Assembly (NCBI GenBank): GCA_015680685.1
Contig: MNCI01025002.1
Span: forward strand, 349,108-413,107
Source of the DNA: Gnetum montanum
Lineage: Eukaryota; Streptophyta; Gnetopsida; Gnetales; Gnetaceae
Length of the DNA: 64,000 nt
Reading direction: 5' to 3'
The position numbers and the translations under genes are program-made. Positions within the stretch are counted from its first letter, which is position 1, and each line of letters starts with the position of its first letter. This document shows positions 34,167 to 46,620 of the stretch, piece after piece. Under the pieces are notes generated by a model. The model was given only the letters and a program-made list of their open reading frames with translations, was not told the origin of the DNA and made no database searches.

Positions 34167-34983
34167 TGATGAGCGGCGAGGTACCCTTATGCTCAACCAT
34201 ATGAATACGAGCATTATGTGCAATCCGGTTGAACTCCAAGGACTAAGTACTTATGCACCTTCACAGAACAAAGATGGGTTAGGCGATCGTTGTCTTCCAA
34301 AGCTTACTAGTATGGCACGATTGTATGGTTAAGTAAACTTGAGGTATATGATTTTTATGCTTTTTATGTTTTATGTCCTAGTGCTAAATAGGGAAGAAGT
34401 AAATTAATTAAATAACTAATTTAAATTAACTAAATAGCTAGGTCCTAACTAGTCCTAACACCAGCATCCATTCCCACTTCCCATACACATCCTAAACCAA
34501 TGCAACACTATTGGGATTACTAAACGCTAATCATTATTGGATTACCAAGTGTTCCACGCATGCTCGAAGTGGTCGTACTGAGTGTGCTTACTTGTGAAAA
34601 TTAAGAAATCAATAAAAGAAAAATTAATTAACTAATGAGAGCATTAAAGAACTATAAATAGCATTAAGGATGAGAGATAAGCTATGCTGAATGCTGCAAG
34701 GTTTATCACAAAGTTTGTCTTTATTTCCAGACACAAGGTGTGATCAGGTACACAATGCTCACCTAAATATCCATTCACTTTATGACTCCTACTATAGACA
34801 CTTAGAAATAATTCTAACTCTGAGAGGGAGAAACTGCAAGAGTTTGGGTAAGGAACAAAGAACTAACTACCAAACCAAGTGCACTTGCCTCTTATTTATA
34901 GGTAATGAGACAAGTCCTGATATCATATGTCCAATATCGCTTGGCAGGATCTAATATCGTAGCCCCGATATCGCGACTCATCA
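34167..34983 (-). repeat. element E 3' LTR
   Basis: 817 bp; the plus strand reads TGATGAGCGGCGAGGTACCC to CGCGACTCATCA. About 90 percent alike to 43238-44068 by eye. U3 contains repeated CGATATCG-type palindromes instead of the GGCC-centred type, and TATAAATAAG (minus) near 34891-34900. The purine tract of E, TGCCCCCATG on the plus strand, follows at 34984. Confidence 0.9.
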
Positions 34984-35069
34984 TGCCCCCATGACTGAAT
35001 GAAAACTCATCCTCGAGTTCCTTACAAAATCTTGTGAAGGTATGGGATTATTGACTGAATGACAACTAA

Positions 35070-36060
35070 TGATGACATGGGATGATAGGCTCAAAGTGCC
35101 CGGGGAACAAATCAACAAATATATTACAACATTGGTGTTCATGCCCATTGTGGCAAATACTATACATAGATGACATCCAGACCTTCATTCAACAACTTGA
35201 AGAGAGAGAGAGAGAGAGAATGAGGCACGTTGCTGCCGATGTCGAAATTGTGCACACCATTGTTCATCCATAGCCACATGTCCAAACTTGTTCCTTGCAT
35301 AAATACTTCAGCTCTAGTCCATCCTGAGTGCTCCCTCATATCATAGTCCATTATTCGTGTAATCGCCATCTACACATACAACACACTCACAAATTAGCAA
35401 GGGTAGATAAAACCTAATGCAGCTGATACCTTACCTTGACATAAAGCACATTGGCTAGGTTGTGGGTATGGTAGATACTAGGTTAGAGGTTTATGACTAA
35501 TAACTACCTAAGGTATAGGGGTAAGATAATTATGGAATGGAAAAATTTGTGACAAGGCCCCCACGACTAAGAGTGATCCTCTGGTAGCAATAGGGTGGAA
35601 ATCTTTAAAGAATAAGAAGGATAAGAGAAATAAGAACAATGAAGCCAATAAAATAAAAGCAAAAATAGATGTCATTGATGGGGTGAATGAGAAATAGTTG
35701 ATTGCAAGAAATGTTAAAGGGAAAGAGCTTAACAATTACATCAAAAAGGAATGCCAGTCGATCTACCCCACAGTAGGCTCATGCCCTGAATGCCCTGATA
35801 AACCTACAACCAAAGAGTCTGTAGGCTCTCAGAATGACATATGGAAATAAAGGTTAAGAACTTACCCACAAGAGTTTTACCGAAGACTAACAATGCATCA
35901 ACCAAGATATAGACTCATCATAAAACTAGCAATGAGGTGGAATGTGGAAAGTAATACAGAAAGAGAAGAGAGAATGGGATGGAGTCCCAAAATTAAGGTG
36001 GTGTAAAGTCCCTTGTGTAATATTTGGTTAAGGTAACTTAATAAAATTTTGTCCAAATAC
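35070..36060. other. foreign block in element E replacing ORF3
   Basis: Homology to A stops near 35070 and homology to the spacer of D starts near 36060. In between lie two coding-like stretches. On the minus strand (E orientation) 35369-35160 is open and reads MAITRIMDYDMREHSGWTR; just upstream is a candidate 65-nt intron with AAG|GTAAGG, TGCTAAT and TGTAG, across which the frame is kept. On the plus strand 35530-36006 has only two stops in 158 codons and contains CQSIYPTVGSCPECPDKPTT. A GA microsatellite lies at 35200-35219. I recognise neither protein. Captured host gene fragments are plausible. Confidence 0.5.
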
Positions 36061-36519
36061 AGATTCAACTATCCACATCCAATGACCTCGCATCAACACA
36101 CTTCACCAACCCATCCTCCCAAAGTAACAAGAATGCATCCACAAAGTCACCACCATTCCAACAAGAGAAAGATAGAGCAGCAGGAAGTGACAAAGGGCCT
36201 TAGTTAGAGGGAACCTTCAGGCATGGGTAACATGTCTTTCCAGTGCCATAACTAGTGCTTGTAGCCCATGTTTCTTTATTATGTCTAAGGGGTGTGCTTT
36301 GAATTCTCACCAATTTTTTTTTTTTTTTGTGAGAATCACACCATACAAAGACTTATTTGATTTAGTCAACTTCCTGATATATTAGTCGATAGCGGAATGG
36401 CAAAGGACTTTATGAAAAAAATCCAAGTACCCTAAAGAATAACTAGAAAAAATGCATGGAATCCCCTTCAGGTCACATCCTTTTCCATCCATTTGAATCT
36501 TTCCTTGGTTCGAAGAGTA

Positions 36520-36624
36520 CTAAGGCACTGATTCATTAATAAGTTTTCTTAGAAAAGGGACAATACATTTCCAAAATAAGGGAGACCATAGAGTTGCATG
36601 GATCATTGGGTGATGTGGACTCAT
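36520..36624 (-). pseudogene. element E copy of the small post-pol frame
   Basis: Starts MSPHHPMIHATLWSPLFWK and continues V-P-F, aligning with MSPCHPPIQQTLWFSLFWK at 50668 in D. A stop ends it after 34 codons, at the level of the decayed K-E-T region. Nucleotide similarity with D continues to about 36060. Confidence 0.5.
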
Positions 36625-36867
36625 TACATGTTTTATCAAAAGAAACCATATCTTAGCATCAACATTGAAAGTCAAAGGTAAAAACCAAACATTAGCAATC
36701 AACACTTATTGTCATATAACCCACCATCGTGAGCACTTATTATGTGACGAATAAGAATAAATCAAATAAAGAAATAGTAAAAATGTTAATGATGGTGTAA
36801 AAAAAAATAAGTAAAGATGAAAAATGTGTAAAACAAAAAAGGCAAAGGAACTGAGGGCTTAGATTGG

Positions 36868-39800
36868 TTAGCACTGGTAGCCATCTCCCCCACGACTGAA
36901 TTGGAAGGAGGAGATTTGAAATAATGAGCAAGGTTGTTCACCAACAGAGGTAGTATTAGTACTAGCTGTTTTAGGCTCATGGAAGGGTTTGGTTTGCTAG
37001 ATGTTAACCAATAACTTCTTATTCGGGATTTTAGGTTTGTAGATCATCATGGCCCCTGAAGAAAAAGTTTCATGAATGATATAAGGTCCTTTCCACAGCA
37101 TTTGAAATTTAGTTCGTTGTGGTACATGTGTGGGATTCCAATAAAGAACCTTATCTCCTGGTTGGTATTTGACTTTTCTAATCCTTAGGTCATGACATTG
37201 TTTTTTAAAGGCCTTGTGCAATTCATTGGATGATGGGGCGGCCAGTCGATTCTCATCTAGCAAGTTAAGGTTCATTAACCATTCTTTTTGTGCTAGATTG
37301 AGGTCAAGGTTAAGGTCACATGTCATGGATAGTGTATGGAGCTCAGCTTCAATAGGAAGCATTGGCAGTTTACCATACACTAACTCATAGGGAGAGTAGC
37401 TGATAGGGAGTTTCCATGTGGAGCGGTATGCCCAAAGAGCATTATTCATTTTGGTGCTCCGGTCTCGCCTATACTTGCTAATAATTCATGTCAATATTTT
37501 TGTGATCTCCTTATTGGTGACTTCAACTTGACCATTCACTTTAGGATGATATGGTGTAGTCAATTTATGTTCAACTCCTAAGTGTTGCATTAACTTTTAA
37601 AAAGTCGAACCTGTAAATTATGTACCATTGTCAGAAATAAGTGCACAAGGCATGCCAAACCTATTTACAATTTGTTGTTGAACAAATCATGCAGCGGTAG
37701 ATGATGTACAGTCCATAACAATGGCTACTTCTGCTCATTTTGTAAAATAGTCAATAGCAACAACAATGTAGGCCTTTCCATTGGACATTGGTGTAATAGG
37801 CCCCATAAAATCAATACCCCATATGTCAAAAGGTTCTAAAGGTTGAATCTATTATTGCAGACCCTCCATTCTAGCATTCATTCCCCCATCACGTTGGCAG
37901 CACTCACAAAATTGGACAAAATGATGAGCGTCTTGGAACAATGTAGGCCAATAATATCCTACCATCAAGATTTTTATGGTTGTTCATCTCCCTGCATAAT
38001 GACCCCCACAAGGGCCCTCATGAGCATCTTGGAGAACTTGCAATTAATCTATATTGGGCACACACCATTGAACCAAGCCATCAGGACATACCTTATAAAC
38101 GTATCCATTGATTTCCATGAAATATTTGGCCCAGTAAAGAAACTGTTGTTTCTTTTTAATGTCTAACACTTGTGGTGTTTCTTGTGTAAGCATATAACTA
38201 AGAATGCTACTATACTAGTTTGTATCAGTGGGTAAGTGATTGTTTATCACACCTACAAAGAGGAGTTCATCAAGGAAATGGTCAGAAATTGGATATTCAT
38301 CCTCTTTGTTATCCCATCACAACCGAGATAAATGATTAGCAACAACATTCTTGGTGCCTTTATAATCGATCATCGTAAGATCGAACTCTTGTAATATCAT
38401 AAGCCTTCGTATGATGTAAGGGCTCACCATTGGTTTATTCATTAGGAACCAAATTGCACTATGATCTATATGTACAAATATCTTATAACCCAATACATAG
38501 TGCCTAAATTTTTCTAGTAAAAACACCACAACCATTAACTCTTTTTTCATTGTGGTGTAATTGAGTTGTGCACCAGCAATACTTCGACTTGCACAGTGGA
38601 TGTAATAGGGTCATTTTTGGTCATCTAACTATGTAAGTACGGCTCCTAAGGCAAAGTTGGACACGTCAATCATTATGTGGAACAGTTTGGACCAGTCATG
38701 AGCTTGTAGAATAGGTGTTTCTACAAGCTTCTATTTTAAGGTTTGGAAGGCTAGCTCACATTTTTTGGTCCATTCAAACGGTATGTCCTTCTTCATTAGT
38801 TCTACCAAAGGTTTCACAATCCTTCAAAAGTTCTCAATGAAGCATCCATAATAGCTAGTATGTCCAAGGAATGATCAGATGTGTTTTACAATTTCAAGTT
38901 GCCGAGTGATTTCTTAGATGACCTTAATCTTTTTAGGATCTACTTCTATCCCTGTTTGTGAAATCTTGTGTCCTATTACAATGCCTTCTTAGACCATTAA
39001 ATGGCCTTTTTGCTAGTTGAGCCTTAAGTTGGTTTCTACACATTGTTTCAATACTTGCTCTAATCGGTCCAATGCTTGTTCGAAGTCTACTCCATAGGTG
39101 GAGAAATCATCCATAAAGAGCTCCACATCATTTCCTATTTGCTGCTAAAAGATACTTAGAAGAAAATGTTGAAATGTTTCTGGGGCATTGCATAAGCCAA
39201 ACGGCATATGCTTATATGCAAATGTCCCCCAAGAACTTGTGAATGTAGTCTTGGCTTGCTCTTCTGGTGCTATTTGAATTTGATTATGTCCACTGTAGCC
39301 ATCTAGAAAGCTGTAGTAGCAATGCCCTGCAATGTATCTAAGACTTGGTTGACAAATGACAATGTGAAGTGGTCTTTAAATGTTGCCATGTTTAGTAGCC
39401 TAAATTCTATACACACCCTCCATTTACCTCCCTTTTTGGGCATAATGACTAATGGACTAACCCATTCACTATCAGCAATGGGATAGATGAACCCAACTTT
39501 TAGAAGTTGTTCAATTTCTTCTTTAACCACTTGCTTAAGCTTTGGGTTCAATTGCCTCTATGGTTGTCATCGAGGTTTCATGGAAGGGTTAGTGTAAATT
39601 CTATGTTGGCATATCCTAGGATCTATTCCAGTTAATTTGGGATATGACTAAGAAAAGGCTTTCAACCATTTTTTTACCATTTTTAGAAGTCTTTTTTTTT
39701 TGTTAAAGAGCAAGCTTAGCATTAATGATTACTAGTTTTTCATTTTTTAGAAATGTATACTCCATACTAGTGGGCAATGGTTTTAACTCAAGGGGCTTTT

Positions 39801-40700
39801 GCTTGAACTCGTTAGGGATTTCCAACTTTCCCCAGTTGATATTTTCAATGTCAGGACTTGGAAGTTTATAATGGACTTGCTCTAATGTATTCATGCTATC
39901 AATGTAGGTGCAAGTCAAGCTCTCAGTTGGTTCCATGCATATAGTTTAATCATTCTCTTAATCAGTTGTCAGCCATTGGGTGCCTTCCTATCTTGTGGCT
40001 ACTACATGCAGGCATCTTTGTATGTTAGTTATTAGTACATACTAGTTGCATGCAGGAAATGTTAAATGTTGTACAAACTAGGAGTTCTACACACAATTAC
40101 ACCTTGTGTCACTGTATGTCTTAATCTTTCCTAATGTATTTTCCTTCAATATTTCTATGGAAAGATCACCTATTCCTAGGCATGCGTCAATTGTGCTTAG
40201 CCATGCTCTTTCCATTATGATTGGGAAGTCCCCTTTACAGTTGTTAACTTGAATCACTAGGAAATCAACTAGATACGACCACCCACAAACAGTGGTGACA
40301 ATGTCCTCCACTAGTCCTAATGGGACAGTGATGGACTGGTTGGCCAACTCTAAATGTATGTTATTCTTTTTTAGTGGAGGTAGGTTCCAGGCTTGTACAT
40401 TTCTTGAAAGATTAAGTTAATACCAGAACCTAAATCCAAAAGAGCTTTGCAAGGTTCATTCCTAGTGATTTGCAAATATATAAGAGGACTTCCAGGATCA
40501 GAGAATTTCCTAGGAAGATGACCAACTTTAATCCAATCGATAATTGCATGAGTCAACATGACCATGTGCATTAAGTGCGGTCTTTGGTTCGAAGGAAGCT
40601 CTAAAGATTCGAATGGTGGTGAGGCATTTGGAGAATTTTCCGCTTGTGGTTTTAAAGACTTAGTTGCACTATTGGTTCTAAAGAAAGGTCTCTTCTTTAT
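36868..40700 (-). pseudogene. pol: element E pol: protease, RT, RNase H, integrase
   Basis: The best-preserved pol here. Protease: KALLDLGSGINLI (about 40440), the D-L-G type of Athila. RT: WVSPLVIMPKKGGKW (about 39440) and FMDDFSTYG (about 39090). RNase H: ELMVVVFLLEKFRHYVLGYK and HIDHSAI (38550-38430). Integrase: H-E-G-P-C-G-G-H and C-E-C-C zinc ligands, D in WGIDFMGP, D in ALISDNGT, E in NGQVEVTN, so all three catalytic acids remain. The C-terminus is open from 37449 to 36997 (KYQPGDKVLYWNPTHVPQ), and the frame ends at TAA 36868-36870. Several stops and frameshifts elsewhere make it non-functional. Confidence 0.9.
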
Positions 40701-43092
40701 GCGGTTGTCTAAATCAACAGTAGGTTGAGGGTTGATAGCCCTTATAGTGTTACGTTGTTGTGGCTAGGCAAGGAGCTCACCCTACATAGCTGGAGTAGGT
40801 GGTAATGGAGCTAAGGGTAGAAGAGGTGTAGTCAGATGAGAAGGATAGTACATTTATGAAACCTATCCTTTAGGAGAAGGAGTTTTATAATACTCGTGGG
40901 TTTGGTAGTGAGACTAAAGAGTAATGTGACTAGTAGAACCACATGGAGAGATTGGCTGTTGCACGTAGTATTCATATGGGTCAAGTTAACGATAAGGATA
41001 CTATTGATGTGGTGGTGGCATTCCCCATGATTGTGGGTGTTGCCACTATTGATACTATTCATTTGGTTGTGGTGGAGTTCCACTTGGATAATACATCAAG
41101 GGTTGGTGGAACTATCTTGGGATACCTTGAGGATAAGGTAACCTTCAGAGTGTTTGTCATCTATTTAATCATGGGTTTAGTGCATACACCCCAAACTCCT
41201 GCAAATGTGAGATTACTGGGCAACATCCCTTAGGATGGTCATATTGACATATCTTACATTCACCATCATTGTCTGTATCTGAATCCACAACCCATTCAAT
41301 GATGGCAGCTTTTCCCTTACCTTTGTTACATGCATATTCAATTTCTTTCTTTTTTCTCCTTTCTTGCTCACTACCTAGTTCCCTAGACTCCTCTACTATT
41401 TTGAGAATAGATTAAAATTTATTACCTATGGAGTCCCACATTTTTTTCACCTTTGCTGATACTTCTGATGCAAGTTTCTGAATGGAAAATTTTTCCTATT
41501 CACCATCTCTTCAAGTGGTGACTCTTCTTCATCCTTACAAAATCTAACTCCCTTCTTTCAAAGGGAAGGATCTTTGTTGTATTCCTCCACACTCTCTCTT
41601 TTCCTTAACTCTCCTTTCTCCTTGGCAACTTGCTCTAACAATATTTGTACTTGAAGGACTCTAAGCTCGGATAGTCTTCCTTGGGCATAAGTCCCAAGGG
41701 TTCTTCGTGTTTCATGCCAAAGTCCATCTACGAGATGACGTACTTGTTCCCTTTGCAAGTAATCATGGCTAGGGCAACAATGTAATAATACATAATATCA
41801 ACCCATGGTAGCATCCAAGGGTTCATGTCCTCCTTGTTTCCATCCTTGGATTTGCTTTCATAGGTTGGACACTCAAGAGTATGTTTGACACTTATCATTA
41901 AACAGTTCTAACATGGTATTCCATTGGCAAATGGATTCCAGTTCTAAAGACTGGTACCAACTTTCCACTTTCTTGATTAGTGTCTATGGAAACAACTTAA
42001 TTTTTTGCCACTCATTTTCTATGTTTTTCAAGGCACATGTATCATGAAATGCTTGTAAATGATTTTGAGGATCATCATTGTATCCCCCTTCAAATTGTGG
42101 GATATTTTTCATGTTCAATCTTTTGATCCTACTGTCTTTTGGGTGCCTTGTTGGGATTCTAACAGCCTCATTTGTATCTAGCATACTTCAGGTAGCGAGT
42201 AGGGGTTCATCGTAATCATGTTGTCTATGGCATCTATGATGCCTATGCTGTTCCCTACTCTCCCTCCTTTTGTAGTATGTTTCTCTAGAATGCCCTCATC
42301 ACCTTTCTTGACTATTTTGTCTATTATTCCTATTTTACCTACTATTATCATAGGGTCTTTCCCTCTATGACTATGTTCCAATCCTAAAGGAGAGGGGGAG
42401 GGAGATGATGAAGGTGAAGAGGAAGGAGGACCGTCACCATGATGGTGCCTGCTACCTTCTCTTTGGTGGTCGCGGCCTCAATAACAGTTACAATCAGAAT
42501 TTCCATCCTTGTCATGTATTTATGTTCCTTTTTCGGACCCTTTATGTCCATCGGTACCAGAATCTAGGTTATGGATAGTTGAGTGAAGATTCTAATACAC
42601 AACCCCTTGACCAAAGTCAACGGGAGGAACATCATTTTGTGGAAGACCTCCTGAGGTAGGTTCACCACCCTCATTTTCACTTAGGACATACGGGACATCC
42701 TTAGATCACTTCCCCTTCATAGATTTATGATGTCTCTCCTATTGTAAGTTCCTTTAACATTGTGCCTTTGTGGGTTGATACTCTCTCGTGTCATGTTCAT
42801 GCACAACGTACTCTACCTATAACTTCTGCATACCAATTCATGTGAGAGCACGAAGAAGCATGCTTAGGACTGAATGATTGGGAGGTAACACTATGTTATC
42901 TTCTTAATCACACCAATGCAGTTGTTCATCCTGGTGGAGGATAAATATAAAGTATGGTATATACGAATCAGGATGAATGTATACCACACGAAACTATTAG
43001 GGCACTGGTGAGTCATCATGTGTACTACACCTCTGATTGTTCATTGCGTCAGACCTAGGTAGTGAAACACTCTCGTAAGAAGAAGGAGACAT
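40701..43092 (-). pseudogene. gag: element E gag
   Basis: Starts at 43092 with MSPSSYESVS. The N-terminal conserved region has HQDEQLHWCD intact. The gag domain is partly open (42184-41984: IPQFEGGYND then HLQAFHDTCALKNIENEWQK). A zinc knuckle CKICQYDHPKGCC lies at about 41229-41265 with the same C-X2-C-X3-H-X4-C spacing as A and B. The linker to protease is rich in Pro, Gln and Tyr. Stops are scattered. Confidence 0.85.
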
Positions 43093-43237
43093 GATTAATT
43101 CTTTAGTGTGTGATACTTTTCTCTTCTATTTTCTAATAATTTTAAGATAACCAACCCTAAGGGTTCATTGCAACTATGGGAAGATTCCTAAGTTCTAATT
43201 AGCGCACAAACAACAAAGTCCCCAGCAATGGTGCCAA

Positions 43238-44068
43238 TGATGAGCAGCGAGTTACCCCTACACTCAACCATACTAATACGAGTGTTACACATAATCCAGT
43301 CAAAATCCAAGGACTAAGTGATTATGCACCTTCACAAAACAAGGATGGCTTAGGCGATCGTTGTCTTCCCAAGCTTACTCATATGACACGATTGTATGGT
43401 TAAGTAAACTTGAGATATATGATTTTTATGCTTTTTATGTTTTATGTCCTAGTGCTAAAGAGGGAAGAAGTAAATTAATTAAATAACTAATTTAAATTAA
43501 CTAATCAGCTAGGTCCTAACTAGTCCTAACACTAGCATCTGTTCCCACTTTCCATACACATCCTGAACTAGTGCAACACTATTGGGATTACCAAATGCTA
43601 ATCACTATTGGGTTACCAAGTGTTACACGCATGCTTGAAGTGGTCGTACTGATTGTGCTTACTTTTGAAAATTAACAAATCAATAAAAGCAACATTAATT
43701 AACTAATGAGAGCATTAAAGAACTATAAATAGCATTAAGGATGAGAGATAAGCTATTTTGAATGCTGCAAGGTTTATCACAAAGTTCGTCTTTATTTCTA
43801 GACACAAGGTATGCTCAGGTACACAATGCTTGAATAAAGATCTATTCGCTTTATGACTCCTATTGTAGGCACTCAAAAAGAATTCTAACTCTAAGAGGGA
43901 GAAACTACAAGAGTTTGGGTAAGGGACTAAGAACTAACTACCAAACCAAGTGTGCCCGCCTCTTATTTATAGGCAACAAGATAGGTCTCAATATCATATG
44001 TTTGATATCATTTGGTAGGATCTGATATCGCGGACTCAATATCATGGCCCCAATATCATGGCTCATCA
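43238..44068 (-). repeat. element E 5' LTR
   Basis: 831 bp; the plus strand reads TGATGAGCAGCGAGTTACCCC to ATCATGGCTCATCA. The primer site on the minus strand, TGGCACCATTGCTGGGGAC, lies just below it (43218-43236). U3 CGATATCG motifs are partly decayed to GATATCA/AATATCA. Confidence 0.9.
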
Positions 44069-44171
44069 ATTAGTAATCATTATTAATATCATTGGACGAA
44101 CTCAAGGTTAACATCACTCTCACACGACATATAACTACTAAGCAAACTGATAATTTTATTTGTTTTGCAAA

Positions 44172-46620
44172 ATGTCTTCTTCCAATAGGCATGAAGATGT
44201 CAAAACACCAATTCCACAAGAGTGCAAAGTGGTATATACTGATCCATATGAGTATGTATCATACTTCACCTTCATCCTACACCAAGATGAGCAATTGCAA
44301 TGGTGTGACATGGAGGGCAACATCATATTTCCCCCTGATCAATCTATGCTAGGGATGCCCTTTCCAACTCTTAAAAAGTTGGGCATTCCAGATCTTCATT
44401 AGGAATACATTATGAATGGTTATGACATTTAAGACTACTATCCCACTAACACACAACGTAGGAGAGATCAACACTAGGAGAAGCATCATCAGTTTACAAA
44501 TGGGAAGCACTTTAGTAATCCTTTGCTCTTGCTAAACCAAGATGACAATGAGGATCCTCCCCCTAAGGATTTCCAACATAAAGATTCTCCACCCTCCATT
44601 ATTCATGATGGGGGTGTGGCCTTGAACCTGTGATCCACTATTCATAAACCAGGTTCAAGGAAAAGTGACAGTCAAGGTAGGAACTTGAGCAAACATCATA
44701 ATGGAAAGGGATTCAAAGATGGTGGTCATAATGAGCAAAAAGATGATGGAGGACACCGTAGTGGTGGTGCAATCCACCTTCCTCTTCATCCTCTTCATCC
44801 AATTCTGAATATTCCTCTTCATTTGCTAGTTCTCATAATAGCCACTATCAAAATAATCATGTTGAAGGTAATCAATGAGACAACAATGACCATAAAGGCC
44901 ATCAAGAATGCAAAGGTGGTCCTCAATGCAATGATGATGATGAACCTCTATTGACGACTAGAAGTATGCTTAACATTGTAGAGGTAGTAAAGATCCCAAC
45001 TAAGCATGTGAAAGATAGTCAAATCAAGCACTTAGACATGAATAATATCTCAAGATTTGAGGCGGGATACAACTCTAATCTATAGCCACATCTACAAGCT
45101 TTCCACAATGCCTGCGCCTTATAGAACATTGAAAATGATTGGCAGAAACTCAAGCTTTTCCCCAAGACACTCATCAAGGAAGCTAAAAGTTGATACCAAT
45201 CCTTGGAGCAAGAATCCATTTGACAGTGGAGTACCATGTTAGAATTATTTAATGATAAATACCAAAGGTACTCTAGAGTGTCTAACCTAAGAAGGAAAAT
45301 CCAAGGCTAGAAATAAGGAACACATGAACCCTTGGATGCAACCATGGGTATATATTATTCACTCTTACATCAATACCCTAGCCATGGTTATTCTCAAAGG
45401 GAACAACTCCATGACATCATAGATGGGTTCATAGTAGAAACTAGAAGAACTCTTAGGGTTTATGCCTAAGGGAGATTGTCTGAATTAAGAGCTCATCATA
45501 TCCAAAGGCTTATAAAATAGGTAGTAAAAAAAGAAGGTGAGTTTTGAAAAAGGGAAAGTGCAGAAAAGTATAATAGGAACTATTCCATCCAAGAAAAGAA
45601 GGTTTGATTTTGTGACAAGGAGGAGTCACCACTCAATGAAGTGGTGAATAGGAAAACCTTGCCTATTTAAAAATTTATTTCTAAAATTTTGGCAAAGGTT
45701 GTTAAATTATGGGACTCTTTGAATGAAAATTTTCAAACTACTATGAAAATTGCTGAGGCATCCAAAGAACAAAATAGTGATTATGACTGCAAGAGGCAAA
45801 AAGAAGCTGAACATGCCTACTAGAGAGGTAAGGGCAAAGCTACTATTGTAAAGGAAGTTGTGGAAATCAACTCTAATGTTGATACTGATTATGACATCTA
45901 TCAATATGAAACATCCAAAGGGGTGTTGCCTTGTGGTGTCACACTTACAAGAGTCTTGGGTATACACATTAAATCCTCAACTAACACGTAGGCAAGTACC
46001 CAAACAATTACCTTATCCTTAAGGAAATCCAAGGTAATTTTACTAGCAACAACAAACTTATTACCAAAGTGAAGCTCCACCACAACCATATGATCAATAC
46101 AACTAGTGGCACCAACAACAATCATGGGGAATGCCACTAGCAAGGCAATAGTACCCTTATAGGAAAGTAGATCCATATGGGTACTCTGTTCAACAACCCA
46201 TTTCTCTAAGAAGTTTTGCAAGCCACGCCTTATTTTAGCATCACTATTACCCTCCATAGTACCACCAAATATATTCAACATCTACTCAGGGAGAGAACCC
46301 ATATCCATATCATCCTCCCCATTTGTTTGCACACATCCCTTTACCCTTAACCTAGTTACCTCCCACTTCATCCATGCAAGAAGAAATTTCTCCATAGCCA
46401 TAGCAACAAAATATTAGAAGGGCTTCACGTTCACAACTGGCTTTCCTATCTAGTGGTTCAAACAATCGATCCAGGAAACAATCCTTTTTCTCATTCAATA
46501 GTCCTCCCAAACCCTCACAACCTAATGCGGTTGGTCACCCTACATCTTCCACACCCTCATCCTCTGCATCAAACATCTTTGAGTACCCTTTAAATCAAAA
46601 ATCATCTCAGATCTACACTA
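44172..46620 (+). pseudogene. gag: element D gag
   Basis: Starts MSSSNRHEDVKTPIPQ, and its first 75 codons are open, giving the clearest view of the conserved N-terminus: ECKVVYTDPYEY, FILHQDEQLQW, LKKLGIPDLH. A Ser-rich coding tract near 44775-44830 is read out of frame after a shift. The gag domain follows (L-D-M-N-N-I-S-R-F-E; K-L-K-L-F-P-K-T-L-I-K-E-A-K-S). The zinc knuckle near 45890 is damaged (first two Cys changed to Tyr and a frameshift). A Pro/Tyr/Gln linker leads to protease. Confidence 0.85.

Larger units (their letters stand above)
34167..44068 (-). mobile_element. element E, Athila-like subfamily, inserted in the leader of D
   Basis: 9.9-kb minus-strand element with exact 5-bp target duplications ATTAG (34162-34166 and 44069-44073). 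The 5' LTR is at 43238-44068 and the 3' LTR at 34167-34983. Gag-pol runs from 43092 down to 36868. ORF3 and its upstream module are absent; between about 36060 and 35070 is sequence not shared with A, C or D. The 80 bases next to the 3' LTR match the end of A. It is the youngest layer of the nest. Confidence 0.92.

Noticed and set aside
35160-35273. GA microsatellite considered as a CRISPR-like or regulatory repeat
   Set aside because: It is a simple dinucleotide run; there are no spaced direct repeats.
37843-38166. Plus-strand 107-codon frame opposite integrase of E
   Set aside because: It is the antisense of the integrase N-terminal zinc region of element E.
40943-41233. Plus-strand 96-codon frame opposite gag of E
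   Set aside because: It is the antisense of the Pro/Tyr-rich gag linker; similar shadows occur at the same place in A (12776-12997) and D (45901-46281).
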